The notes beneath the pieces are model-generated. The model was not told where the DNA came from, did not search any database, and worked only from the letters and a program-made list of their open reading frames with translations. From the NCBI RefSeq assembly GCF_000701365.1, contig NZ_JNIK01000013.1:186001-250000 (forward strand): 64,000 nt of DNA, written 5' to 3'. Positions 57,625-64,000 of the stretch are shown piece after piece. This DNA is from Blastococcus sp. URHD0036. Lineage in GTDB: Bacteria > Actinomycetota > Actinomycetes > Mycobacteriales > Geodermatophilaceae. Position 1 is the first letter of the stretch, and each line of letters opens with the position of its first letter. The translations under genes were made by a program, and so were the position numbers.

Positions 57625-58262
57625 GCCGGCACCCGCTCGGCGGAGACCACCCGGGAGGTGCGCCGGCGCCCGCGCCACGCCGTCGCCCCGACGAGCGCGA
57701 CCCCGACGAGGAGGAGGAGGTGGGCCACCGCGCGGTCGGCGGGCACGTGCCCGGCGGCCAGGTCGCGCGCGGTGAGCAGCGTGAGCAGGACGACGAAGGT
57801 GCCGAGGAACGGCAGCGCACCCGCCGCCAGGCGCGGGGACACCGCCACGGCGACGAAGGCCGCGGCCGCCGCGAGGTTCCACGCCCCGGTCTCGTGGGCC
57901 ATGTGCACCGGCGCGCTCATGGCGGCGGTGCCGTCGACCAGCGCCGGCCAGGCGAGCAGCGCCTGAGCGGCGCCCACCGCCAGCAGCGCCAGCCGCAGCA
58001 CCGAGGTCGCCAGCCGGGCCCGGGCCGCCGCGGCTCCGCCGGGGAGCCGGGGCGGTAGGGCGCCCAGCACCGCGGCCGTGAGGTCGGGCACGGGCGGCGC
58101 GGGGGCCAGCCGGGCACGGCGGGTCACCGCGGTCGCGTCCGCCACCCAGGCGGCGCACGCGCGGCACGCGGCCAGGTGCGCGTCGAGCTCGGCCGCCGGC
58201 ATCGTCGGCGGCTCGCCGTCGAACCGCGCGGAGGCCGCCTCGCGGAATGCGGGACACTGCAT
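57621..58262 (-). CDS. Zf-HC2 anti-sigma-like membrane protein
   Basis: 213 residues from ATG 58262. N-terminal cytosolic part with LDAHLAACRACAAWV: H-x3-C-x2-C, the zinc-binding anti-sigma motif that holds ECF sigma factors; then about five membrane segments in the C-terminal 130 residues, unlike the usual single one. The matching sigma gene is divergent (58354), not co-directional as is common. First gene of the copper operon. Confidence 0.85.
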   Translation of the reverse strand: MQCPAFREAASARFDGEPPTMPAAELDAHLAACRACAAWVADATAVTRRARLAPAPPVPDLTAAVLGALPPRLPGGAAAARARLATSVLRLALLAVGAAQALLAWPALVDGTAAMSAPVHMAHETGAWNLAAAAAFVAVAVSPRLAAGALPFLGTFVVLLTLLTARDLAAGHVPADRAVAHLLLLVGVALVGATAWRGRRRTSRVVSAERVPA

Positions 58263-58353
58263 GAGGACATAGTCGTCCGCCGCCCGGAGGGGGTTCCCGG
58301 CCGGCGATGTGACCTGGCTGACAGCGGGGCCGGCCGACGAGCGGGAAGCGGGC

Positions 58354-58908
58354 ATGGACGAGCTGGAGCGGTACGCGACCGCGGCGGTCGAGGGCGACGC
58401 CCTCGCGGCGGCGGCGCTGGTGCGCGCCACCCAGTCCGACGTGTGGCGGCTGTGCGCGGCCCTGGTCGACCGCGCGAGCGCCGACGACCTCACCCAGGAG
58501 ACCTACCTGCGGGCGTTCGGGTCTCTGCACCGGTTCGAGGGCCGCTCCACGCTGCGCACCTGGCTGCTGGCGATCGCCCGCCGGGTCTGCGCCGACGCCC
58601 TGCGGTCGCGTCGCCGCCGGCGGCTCACCGTGGTCTCCGACGACGCGGTCCTGCGGGCCGTCGAGGGTCCGGACGCCGACACCGCGGACCGGGTCGGCGA
58701 GAGCGTCGTCGTCGCCGACCTGCTGTCCCGGCTGACCGCCGAGCGGCGGGAGGCCTTCGTCCTCACCCAGCTGCTCGGACTGCCCTACGCCGAGGCGGCC
58801 GAGGTGGCCGGCTGCCCGGTCGGCACGATCCGCTCCCGTGTCGCCCGCGCGCGTGACGACCTCGTCACAGCCCTCACCGCTCGGGAGGACGACGCGGCGC
58901 ACGGGTGA
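58354..58908 (+). CDS. ECF sigma-70 factor (SigC-like)
   Basis: 184 residues from ATG 58354. Region 2: SADDLTQETYLRAFGSLHRFEGRSTLRTWLLAIARRVCADALR. Region 4: SRLTAERREAFVLTQLLGLPYAEAAEVAGCPVGTIRSRVARARDDL. SigC-type factors in actinobacteria occur near copper genes. Divergent from the anti-sigma/copper operon by 91 bases, so both could be fired from one spacer. It probably directs transcription of the copper operon. Confidence 0.9.
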   Translation: MDELERYATAAVEGDALAAAALVRATQSDVWRLCAALVDRASADDLTQETYLRAFGSLHRFEGRSTLRTWLLAIARRVCADALRSRRRRRLTVVSDDAVLRAVEGPDADTADRVGESVVVADLLSRLTAERREAFVLTQLLGLPYAEAAEVAGCPVGTIRSRVARARDDLVTALTAREDDAAHG

Positions 58909-59017
58909 CGGTGTGGTGAACACCGGGAGAACTGGGCACCTATGCTGCGCGACGGCCCTGCGCCCGGTCCGCTCCCGGATCGGGCGTCCGGGAACCCACT
59001 GCCGACCGGAGCGACGC

Positions 59018-59635
59018 GTGCCCTTCAGCCTCACGCCCAAGGACTCGAGCTTCTACCCGCTGTTCACCGCCTCGGCGGAGAACCTGGTGGCCGCCACCGA
59101 CGTCCTGAGCGAGTTCATCCACGACCACGCCCGACGCGACGAGCTCGCCGCCAAGCTGCGCGAGCTCGAGCACGTCGGCGACCAGTCGACCCACGCGATC
59201 TTCCGCCAGCTCAACTCGAGCTTCGTGACGCCGTTCGACCGCGAGGACATCTACAACCTGGCCAGCGACCTGGACGACGTCATGGACTTCGTCGAGGCGG
59301 CCGCGGACCTGGTGGTCCTCACCGGCCTCGGCACGCTGCCGGCCGAGATGCACCAGCAGACGGCGCTGCTGCAGCGGGCCGCCCAGACGACCGCCGAGGC
59401 CATGCCCCGGCTGCGCACCCTGAAGGACCTCTCCGAGTACTGGATCGAGGTCAACCGGATCGAGAACGAGGCCGACAAGCTCTACCGGCGGCTGCTGTCG
59501 CGCCTCTACAGCGGCGAGTTCGACGCCCTGGAGATCCTCAAGCTCAAGGAGGTGGCCGACCAGCTCGAGGAGGCCGCCGACGCCTTCGAGCACGTCGCGA
59601 ACGTCGTCGAGACGATCAGCGTCAAGGAGTCGTAG
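59018..59635 (+). CDS. DUF47/PhoU-like phosphate transport accessory protein
   Basis: 205 residues, all helix. Seen: FYPLFTASAENLVAATDVLSEFI, ELEHVGDQSTHAIFRQLNSSFVTPFDREDIYNLASDLDDVMDFVEA and the C-terminal ADQLEEAADAFEHVANVVETI, matching the DUF47 family, a PhoU-type metal-binding helical bundle. GTG 59018. Paired with a Pit transporter 33 bases downstream, as usual; it modulates phosphate uptake. Confidence 0.9.
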   Translation: MPFSLTPKDSSFYPLFTASAENLVAATDVLSEFIHDHARRDELAAKLRELEHVGDQSTHAIFRQLNSSFVTPFDREDIYNLASDLDDVMDFVEAAADLVVLTGLGTLPAEMHQQTALLQRAAQTTAEAMPRLRTLKDLSEYWIEVNRIENEADKLYRRLLSRLYSGEFDALEILKLKEVADQLEEAADAFEHVANVVETISVKES

Positions 59636-59640
59636 GCCCG

Positions 59641-59670
59641 ATGGACACCCTGTGATGGACACCCTCTGAT
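59641..59670 (+). other. Two overlapping four-codon minigenes in the pit leader
   Basis: ATG 59641 (M-D-T-L, stop) and ATG 59655 (M-D-T-L, stop), each stop overlapping the next ATG as TGATG; the third ATG is that of the transporter at 59669. The unit GATGGACACCCTST is a 14-bp tandem repeat. The arrangement could couple pit translation by serial reinitiation, or simply be a duplication of the start region. Confidence 0.5.
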
Positions 59671-60670
59671 GGACGCGGCCTTCCTCGCGCTGATCGCGAT
59701 CGTGCTGGTCGCGCTGGCGTTCGACTACACCAACGGCTTCCACGACGCGGCGAACGCCATCGCCGTCGCCGTCTCGACCAAGGCACTCACCCCGCGGGTC
59801 GCGCTCGCGCTCGCCGCGGTGATGAACCTCGTCGGGGCGCTGATCTCCACCTCGGTGGCCAAGACCGTCGGCGAGGGGATCATCGACGCCCCCCAGGGGT
59901 CGGACGGGCTGCAACTGGTGTTCGCCGCGCTGATCGGGGCGATCACCTGGAACCTGATCACCTGGTACTTCGGCCTGCCGTCGTCCTCGTCGCACGCGCT
60001 CATCGGCGGCCTCGTCGGGGCGGCGCTGGCGGCGTCCCACTCCGTGCAGTGGCAGGGGATCCTCGACAAGGTCGTCATCCCCATGGTGCTCTCGCCGCTG
60101 GTCGGGTTCGGGCTGGGCTACCTCTTCATGCTCGCGATCCTCTGGACGTTCCGGAGCACCAACGTCTCCAAGGCCAACCGCGGCTTCCGCTACGCGCAGA
60201 TCGTCAGCTCCGGGACGATGGCCCTCGGCCACGGCATGCAGGACGCCCAGAAGACGATGGGCATCATCACCCTCGCGCTGTTCACCGCCGGTGAGATCGA
60301 CACCTTCGAGGTGCCGCTGTGGGTGGTCTTCGCGGCCGCGCTGGCGATCAGCGCCGGCACCTACGCGGGCGGGTTCCGCATCATGCGGACCCTCGGCCGG
60401 CGCATCATCCAGCTCACCCCGGCCGGGGGCTTCTCCGCCCAGACGGTCGCCTCCAGCGTCATGATCACCACGGCGACCGTCTTCGCCGTGCCGGTGTCGA
60501 CCACGCACATCACCACCACCTCGATCATGGGCGTGGGCGCGACCCGGCGGTTGTCGGCCGTGCGGTGGGGCGTGGCCGGCAACATCGTCATCGCCTGGGT
60601 CGTCACGCTGCCGGCAGCCGGTGCCGTCGCCGCCGTGGCGTACTTCCTCACCCACGCCGTCGTCGGCTGA
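59669..60670 (+). CDS. pit: Low-affinity inorganic phosphate transporter (Pit family)
   Basis: 333 residues, about 9-10 membrane segments. Signature of both halves: DYTNGFHDAANAIAVAVSTKALTP, with the G-F-H-D-x-A-N motif, and the later VPVSTTHITTTSIMGVGATRR. It moves metal-phosphate complexes with protons. Belongs to the operon with DUF47; DHA2 MFS gene starts 11 bases downstream and may be co-transcribed. Confidence 0.93.
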   Translation: MDAAFLALIAIVLVALAFDYTNGFHDAANAIAVAVSTKALTPRVALALAAVMNLVGALISTSVAKTVGEGIIDAPQGSDGLQLVFAALIGAITWNLITWYFGLPSSSSHALIGGLVGAALAASHSVQWQGILDKVVIPMVLSPLVGFGLGYLFMLAILWTFRSTNVSKANRGFRYAQIVSSGTMALGHGMQDAQKTMGIITLALFTAGEIDTFEVPLWVVFAAALAISAGTYAGGFRIMRTLGRRIIQLTPAGGFSAQTVASSVMITTATVFAVPVSTTHITTTSIMGVGATRRLSAVRWGVAGNIVIAWVVTLPAAGAVAAVAYFLTHAVVG

Positions 60671-60681
60671 GCGACCCGTCC

Positions 60682-62094
60682 GTGTCCGCGACGGAGGACG
60701 TCGCTCCCGTCGCGCTGGGCACTGCCCGCTCCCGGTGGCTGCTGGGGGCCACCGTGCTGGCCTCCGGGATGGCGTTCCTGGACACCAGCGCGGTCAACGT
60801 GGCCCTGCCGGCCATCGGGGCGGACCTCGGCTCCTCCCTGTCGGGACTGCAGTGGACCGTCACCGGCTACACGCTGGCGCTGGCCGCACTGGTGCTCCTC
60901 GGCGGAGCGCTCGGCGACCGCTACGGCCGGCGGCGGGTGTTCCTGATCGGCGTCGGCTGGTTCGCCACCGCCTCGCTGCTGTGCGGGCTCGCCCAGTCCC
61001 CCGGGCAGCTGGTCGCCGCCCGAGTGGTGCAGGGCATCGGCGGCGCGCTGCTGACCCCGGGCAGCCTGGCCCTCATCCAGTCCTCGTTCCGGCCCGCCGA
61101 CCGGGCCCGCGCGATCGGCCTCTGGTCGTCGCTGGCCGGCGTGGCCGGGCTCGCCGGGCCCTTCCTGGGCGGGCTGCTGGTCGACCTGGCCAGCTGGCGG
61201 CTGGTCTTCCTGCTCAACGTGCCGATCGCGGTGGCCGTGCTCGCCCTCGCCGGCCGGCACGTGCCCGAGAGCCGGGACGGCGGCCCGCACGGTCGGTTCG
61301 ACGTGGCCGGCGCGGCGCTGGGGGCGGTGGCGCTCGGCGGGGTCACCTACGCCCTGATCGGCGCCGCCGACCGGCCCGGGGGCGCCGACGTCCTGGCCGC
61401 GGCGGCCGTCGGCCTGCTGGCCGGCGTCGCGTTCGTGCGGCGCGAACGGTCCGTGGCCGAGCCGATGCTGCCGCCCCGGCTGTTCGGCGACCGGCAGTTC
61501 ACCGGGGCCAACCTCACGACGTTCGCCGTGTACGGCGGCCTCGGCGGGACGTGGCTGTTCCTCGTGCTCCAGCTGCAGACCGTGCTGGGGTACGACGCGA
61601 CCGCCGCAGGCGCGGCGATGCTGCCCTCGATCGCCGTCATCACCCTGCTCTCCTCGCGGGCGGGCGCGCTGGCGACGCGGATCGGCCCGCGGCTGCCCAT
61701 GACCGTGGGGCCGCTGGTGGTCGCCGCCGGGACGCTGTGGCTCGCCACGGTCGACGGCGGGCAGCCCTACGTCGTGGACGTGCTCCCCGGGTCGCTGCTG
61801 CAGGGCCTCGGGATGGCGCTCACCGTCGCGCCGCTGACCGCGACCGTGCTGGCCGCCGCACCGGACGAGCTGGCCGGCGTGGCCAGCGGGGTCAACAACG
61901 CCGTCGCCCGCGCCGCCCAGCTGCTCGCGGTCGCCGCGCTGCCCGTGGTCGTCGGGCTGTCCGGCGACGACTACGCCGACCCGGTGACCTTCGCCACGTC
62001 CTACCGGGTCGCGATGCTCGCCTGCGCCGGGCTGTTCGCCGTCGGCGGGCTGCTGGCCTGGGCGACCGTGCGCGACGACGTCCTCCGGCGGTGA
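60682..62094 (+). CDS. DHA2-type MFS efflux transporter (EmrB/QacA)
   Basis: 470 residues from GTG 60682 (11 bases after pit), 14 membrane segments by hydrophobicity. Seen: MAFLDTSAVNVALPAIG, GGALGDRYGRRRVFLIG (motif A) and GSLALIQSSF, GIGGALLTPGSL (motif C-like antiporter region). Exports drugs or cationic compounds using protons. It is separated by about 57 bases from the Cys-leader peptide that follows. Confidence 0.9.
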   Translation: MSATEDVAPVALGTARSRWLLGATVLASGMAFLDTSAVNVALPAIGADLGSSLSGLQWTVTGYTLALAALVLLGGALGDRYGRRRVFLIGVGWFATASLLCGLAQSPGQLVAARVVQGIGGALLTPGSLALIQSSFRPADRARAIGLWSSLAGVAGLAGPFLGGLLVDLASWRLVFLLNVPIAVAVLALAGRHVPESRDGGPHGRFDVAGAALGAVALGGVTYALIGAADRPGGADVLAAAAVGLLAGVAFVRRERSVAEPMLPPRLFGDRQFTGANLTTFAVYGGLGGTWLFLVLQLQTVLGYDATAAGAAMLPSIAVITLLSSRAGALATRIGPRLPMTVGPLVVAAGTLWLATVDGGQPYVVDVLPGSLLQGLGMALTVAPLTATVLAAAPDELAGVASGVNNAVARAAQLLAVAALPVVVGLSGDDYADPVTFATSYRVAMLACAGLFAVGGLLAWATVRDDVLRR

Positions 62095-62151
62095 TCCCAC
62101 TCCGCGGACGCCGGGCTGGCTATGTCGACCGATCTGATGGACATTGGTCCC

Positions 62152-62235
62152 ATGGCGGCGACGGCGGTGCTCCTGGTGGGGCGGATCCACGTCGACCTGC
62201 TGCGCGTGTGCGCCTCCCGCTGTCCGGGCTGCTGA
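62152..62235 (+). CDS. Cys-rich regulatory leader peptide
   Basis: 27 residues, too short for ordinary gene calling. The sequence has the H-V-D-L-L-R-V core of actinobacterial leader peptides found before sulfur and cysteine genes, followed by CASRCPGC with Cys20, Cys24 and Cys27 at the end. In related cases translation of these Cys codons senses cysteine supply and controls the downstream gene. Here the TauE/SafE exporter starts 84 bases later. A small GC hairpin (62268-62292) between them could be the attenuator. Confidence 0.75.
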   Translation: MAATAVLLVGRIHVDLLRVCASRCPGC

Positions 62236-62319
62236 TCCTCCTCTGATCTGCCCGCTCCTCCCGTGCTGCCGCGCGCTCCGTCGCGCGCCGCGGCCCCGTG
62301 ACACCGGAGTCCAGCCCTC

Positions 62320-63315
62320 GTGAAGACCCTGATCCTGCTCGCGCTCGCGGGCCTCGGCGCCCAGCTGGTCGACGGCAGCCTCGGCATGGCCTACGGCGTC
62401 ACGTCGACCACGCTGCTGCTGGCCATCGGCACCAACCCGGCCGCGGCATCGGCGACGATCCACCTCGCCGAGATCGGCACCACGCTGATCTCCGGCGTCG
62501 CGCACTGGAAGTTCGGCAACGTCGACTGGAAGGTCGTTGCCAGGATCGGCGTCCCCGGCGCCGTCGGGGCCTTCGCCGGCGCCACGGTGCTGTCCCACCT
62601 CTCCACCGCGGTCGCGGCCCCCGTGATGTCGCTGATCCTGCTGTCGCTGGGCGCCTACCTGCTGATCCGGTTCACGCTGCGGGGCATCGACCGGCGCAAC
62701 CTCGGCAAGCCGATGCGCAAGCGCTTCCTCGGGCCGCTCGGTCTGGTCGCCGGCTTCGTCGACGCCACGGGCGGCGGTGGCTGGGGTCCGGTCGGCACCC
62801 CGGCGATCCTGGCCAGCGGCCGCATGGAGCCGCGCAAGGTCATCGGCTCGATCGACACGTCCGAGTTCCTCGTCGCGGTCGCGGCGAGTCTGGGCTTCCT
62901 CGTCGCGCTCGGCTCGCAGGGGATCGACTTCGCCTGGGTGGCCGCACTCCTGATCGGCGGCATGATCGCGGCCCCGATCGCGGCCTGGCTGGTGCGCCAC
63001 GTGCCGCCGCGGCTGCTCGGCTCGCTGGTCGGCGGGATGATCATCCTCACCAACAGCCGCACGCTGCTGCGCAGCGACTGGCTGGACGCGTCCGACGGCG
63101 TCGCCGCCGCCGTGTACGCCGTCCTGGTCGTCATCTGGGCCGCCGCGGTCGCGTGGTCGTTCGTGCAGTACCGCAAGGACCGCGCGCTGGAGTCCGCCGA
63201 CGCCGTCGCCGCCGCGGCCACCGCCCTCGAGCGGGCCGAGCTCCTCGAGCCTCCGGTGGGGACCGAGGCCGACCGGCCCCTGACCGCCGGCCGGCCGAGC
63301 GCGCCGCAGGACTGA
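62320..63315 (+). CDS. TauE/SafE family sulfite/organosulfonate exporter
   Basis: 331 residues from GTG 62320, about 8 membrane segments. Seen: DGSLGMAYGVTSTTLLLAIG, AEIGTTLISGVAHWKFGN, GLVAGFVDATGGGGWGPVGTP, all features of the SafE/TauE family that moves sulfite, sulfoacetate or taurine-derived sulfur anions. Cytosolic C-terminal tail (about 275-331) is Ala/Glu-rich. The Cys-codon leader just upstream supports a sulfur role. Confidence 0.9.
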   Translation: MKTLILLALAGLGAQLVDGSLGMAYGVTSTTLLLAIGTNPAAASATIHLAEIGTTLISGVAHWKFGNVDWKVVARIGVPGAVGAFAGATVLSHLSTAVAAPVMSLILLSLGAYLLIRFTLRGIDRRNLGKPMRKRFLGPLGLVAGFVDATGGGGWGPVGTPAILASGRMEPRKVIGSIDTSEFLVAVAASLGFLVALGSQGIDFAWVAALLIGGMIAAPIAAWLVRHVPPRLLGSLVGGMIILTNSRTLLRSDWLDASDGVAAAVYAVLVVIWAAAVAWSFVQYRKDRALESADAVAAAATALERAELLEPPVGTEADRPLTAGRPSAPQD

Positions 63316-64000
63316 TCAGCCGCTCGCCGGATCGGGCACGCGGGACCAGCGCTCGGCGAGGGTCCCCACCGCGGCCAGCCGCTCCCGTGCGGTCGGCCAG
63401 TGCGCGGCGACGGCGTCGTGGGGCAGTGCGACGACCGGCCCGGAGTACCCGCGGACGAGCCGGAACCGGCCGAACCGCGGATCGCGCACGACATGGGTCA
63501 TGTCGTTCTCGACCAGGAGCGGTTGGGTGAGGAAGCCCGCGTGCGGGGTGACCGGGCAGGCCGGGACCCCCAGGCACCCCAGCTCCCGGAGCCAGTGCTC
63601 CACCGGCTCCGCGGCGAGGGTCTCCGCGAGCCGCTCCGTGCCACCCACCAGCGCCGCCGCGGCCTCCTCCTCGCCGGGCGTGCGGGCGGCGATCGTCAGC
63701 CAGCCGTCGGCGGCCCGGTGGTGGCGCCGGAACGGGGACGGACCGCGGAAGTCGCGGCCCCCCGTGGGCGGCTCCGGACGCCCGGCGTAGGTGGTCAGCT
63801 CGGCGGCCTGGAGGAACGACGCCGTCGCCGCCAGGGACACCGAGGCGGCGGCGCCCGCGCCCGTCCGCGTGCGCTCCACGAGCCCGGCCAGCACCCCGAG
63901 GGCGGCCAGGCACGAGGTGCCGATGTCGATCGTCGGCGCGGTGATGACCACCGGCTCGTCGTCCCCGCCCTGCGCCACGGCCAGCCCCGACCGCGACTGC
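63316..64000 (-). CDS. Class III CoA-transferase (CaiB/BaiF), C-terminal part
   Basis: Frame stays open to the right edge, so the N-terminus and catalytic Asp lie off the window. The visible 227 residues start QSRSGLAVAQGGDDEPV, the segment just after the catalytic Asp region in family III CoA-transferases, followed by TAPTIDIGTSCLAALGVLAGL, GPSPFRRHHRAADGWLTIAA and the CPVTPHAGFLTQPLLVENDM. It moves CoA between acyl groups without free acid exchange. Substrate unknown. Ends against the TauE gene with no gap. Confidence 0.88.
   Translation of the reverse strand, partial: QSRSGLAVAQGGDDEPVVITAPTIDIGTSCLAALGVLAGLVERTRTGAGAAASVSLAATASFLQAAELTTYAGRPEPPTGGRDFRGPSPFRRHHRAADGWLTIAARTPGEEEAAAALVGGTERLAETLAAEPVEHWLRELGCLGVPACPVTPHAGFLTQPLLVENDMTHVVRDPRFGRFRLVRGYSGPVVALPHDAVAAHWPTARERLAAVGTLAERWSRVPDPASG

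Overview
The window is very GC-rich bacterial DNA (clearly above 70% GC by eye), with dense short-spaced operons, many GTG starts, stop/start overlaps of the ATGA and GTGA type, and families typical of soil and stone actinobacteria: GAF-ANTAR regulators, a deazaflavin-dependent nitroreductase, a DUF3618/holin stress operon, a TagF-like polymerase and a cysteine-codon leader peptide. Gene content suggests a Geodermatophilaceae-like genome (Geodermatophilus, Blastococcus or Modestobacter), but this is inference. The segment looks chromosomal: one tRNA-Ala, no insertion sequence, prophage, CRISPR array or replication origin.

Layout. 0-14 kb is metabolic and regulatory housekeeping: the end of an alcohol dehydrogenase, two aldo/keto reductases, a sugar-lactone oxidase/TetR/MFS operon divergent from a PLP aldolase-like gene, a Fur/Zur-type regulator, a BenE transporter, an ABC-F protein and a methyltransferase. 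14-22 kb holds an F420-type reductase, a lipoprotein/ATP-grasp pair resembling YgiB/YgiC, a HerA-like ATPase, a formate/nitrite channel, a zinc metallopeptidase, an enoyl-CoA hydratase and an iron-box-controlled siderophore-interacting protein. 22-26.4 kb carries a stress-type operon (coiled-coil protein, holin-X, DUF3618) behind a SigB-like promoter, then a soluble two-component pair.

26.4-31.8 kb is the most distinctive region. It holds two tandem copies of a secreted TasA-like protein plus SipW-type signal peptidase cassette, a third candidate SipW substrate, a small secreted protein, a receiver/Hpt-like protein lacking the phosphotransfer histidine, and an OmpR-family regulator. All three promoters carry a four-unit array of 11-bp direct repeats (core CTTGCGG), in the same position relative to the start codon in both cassettes. 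I read this as an actinobacterial surface-fibre or matrix export system under one OmpR-type regulator.

32-37.4 kb holds a MerR regulator with two matching operators. One lies in front of a tiny membrane protein, the other in front of a three-gene operon of two polytopic membrane proteins and a cupredoxin-like lipoprotein; I cannot name this system. 37.4-46 kb carries an amidohydrolase, a three-subunit molybdenum hydroxylase, a DyP peroxidase and two GAF-ANTAR regulators, one with a single-base frameshift. 46-49 kb has a small HTH protein, tRNA-Ala, a VOC/AraC pair and an M23 peptidase. 49-53.3 kb is one operon (mannitol dehydrogenase, HAD phosphatase, TagF-like polymerase, nucleotidyltransferase) that fits synthesis of a mannitol-phosphate cell-wall polymer. 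53.3-58.9 kb is a copper-handling operon (anti-sigma, CopC-CopD fusion, YcnI, SCO1 and an unknown membrane protein) divergent from an ECF sigma factor. 59-64 kb carries a PhoU-like/Pit phosphate pair with two four-codon minigenes in its leader, a DHA2 efflux pump, a Cys-rich leader peptide before a TauE/SafE exporter, and a partial class III CoA-transferase.
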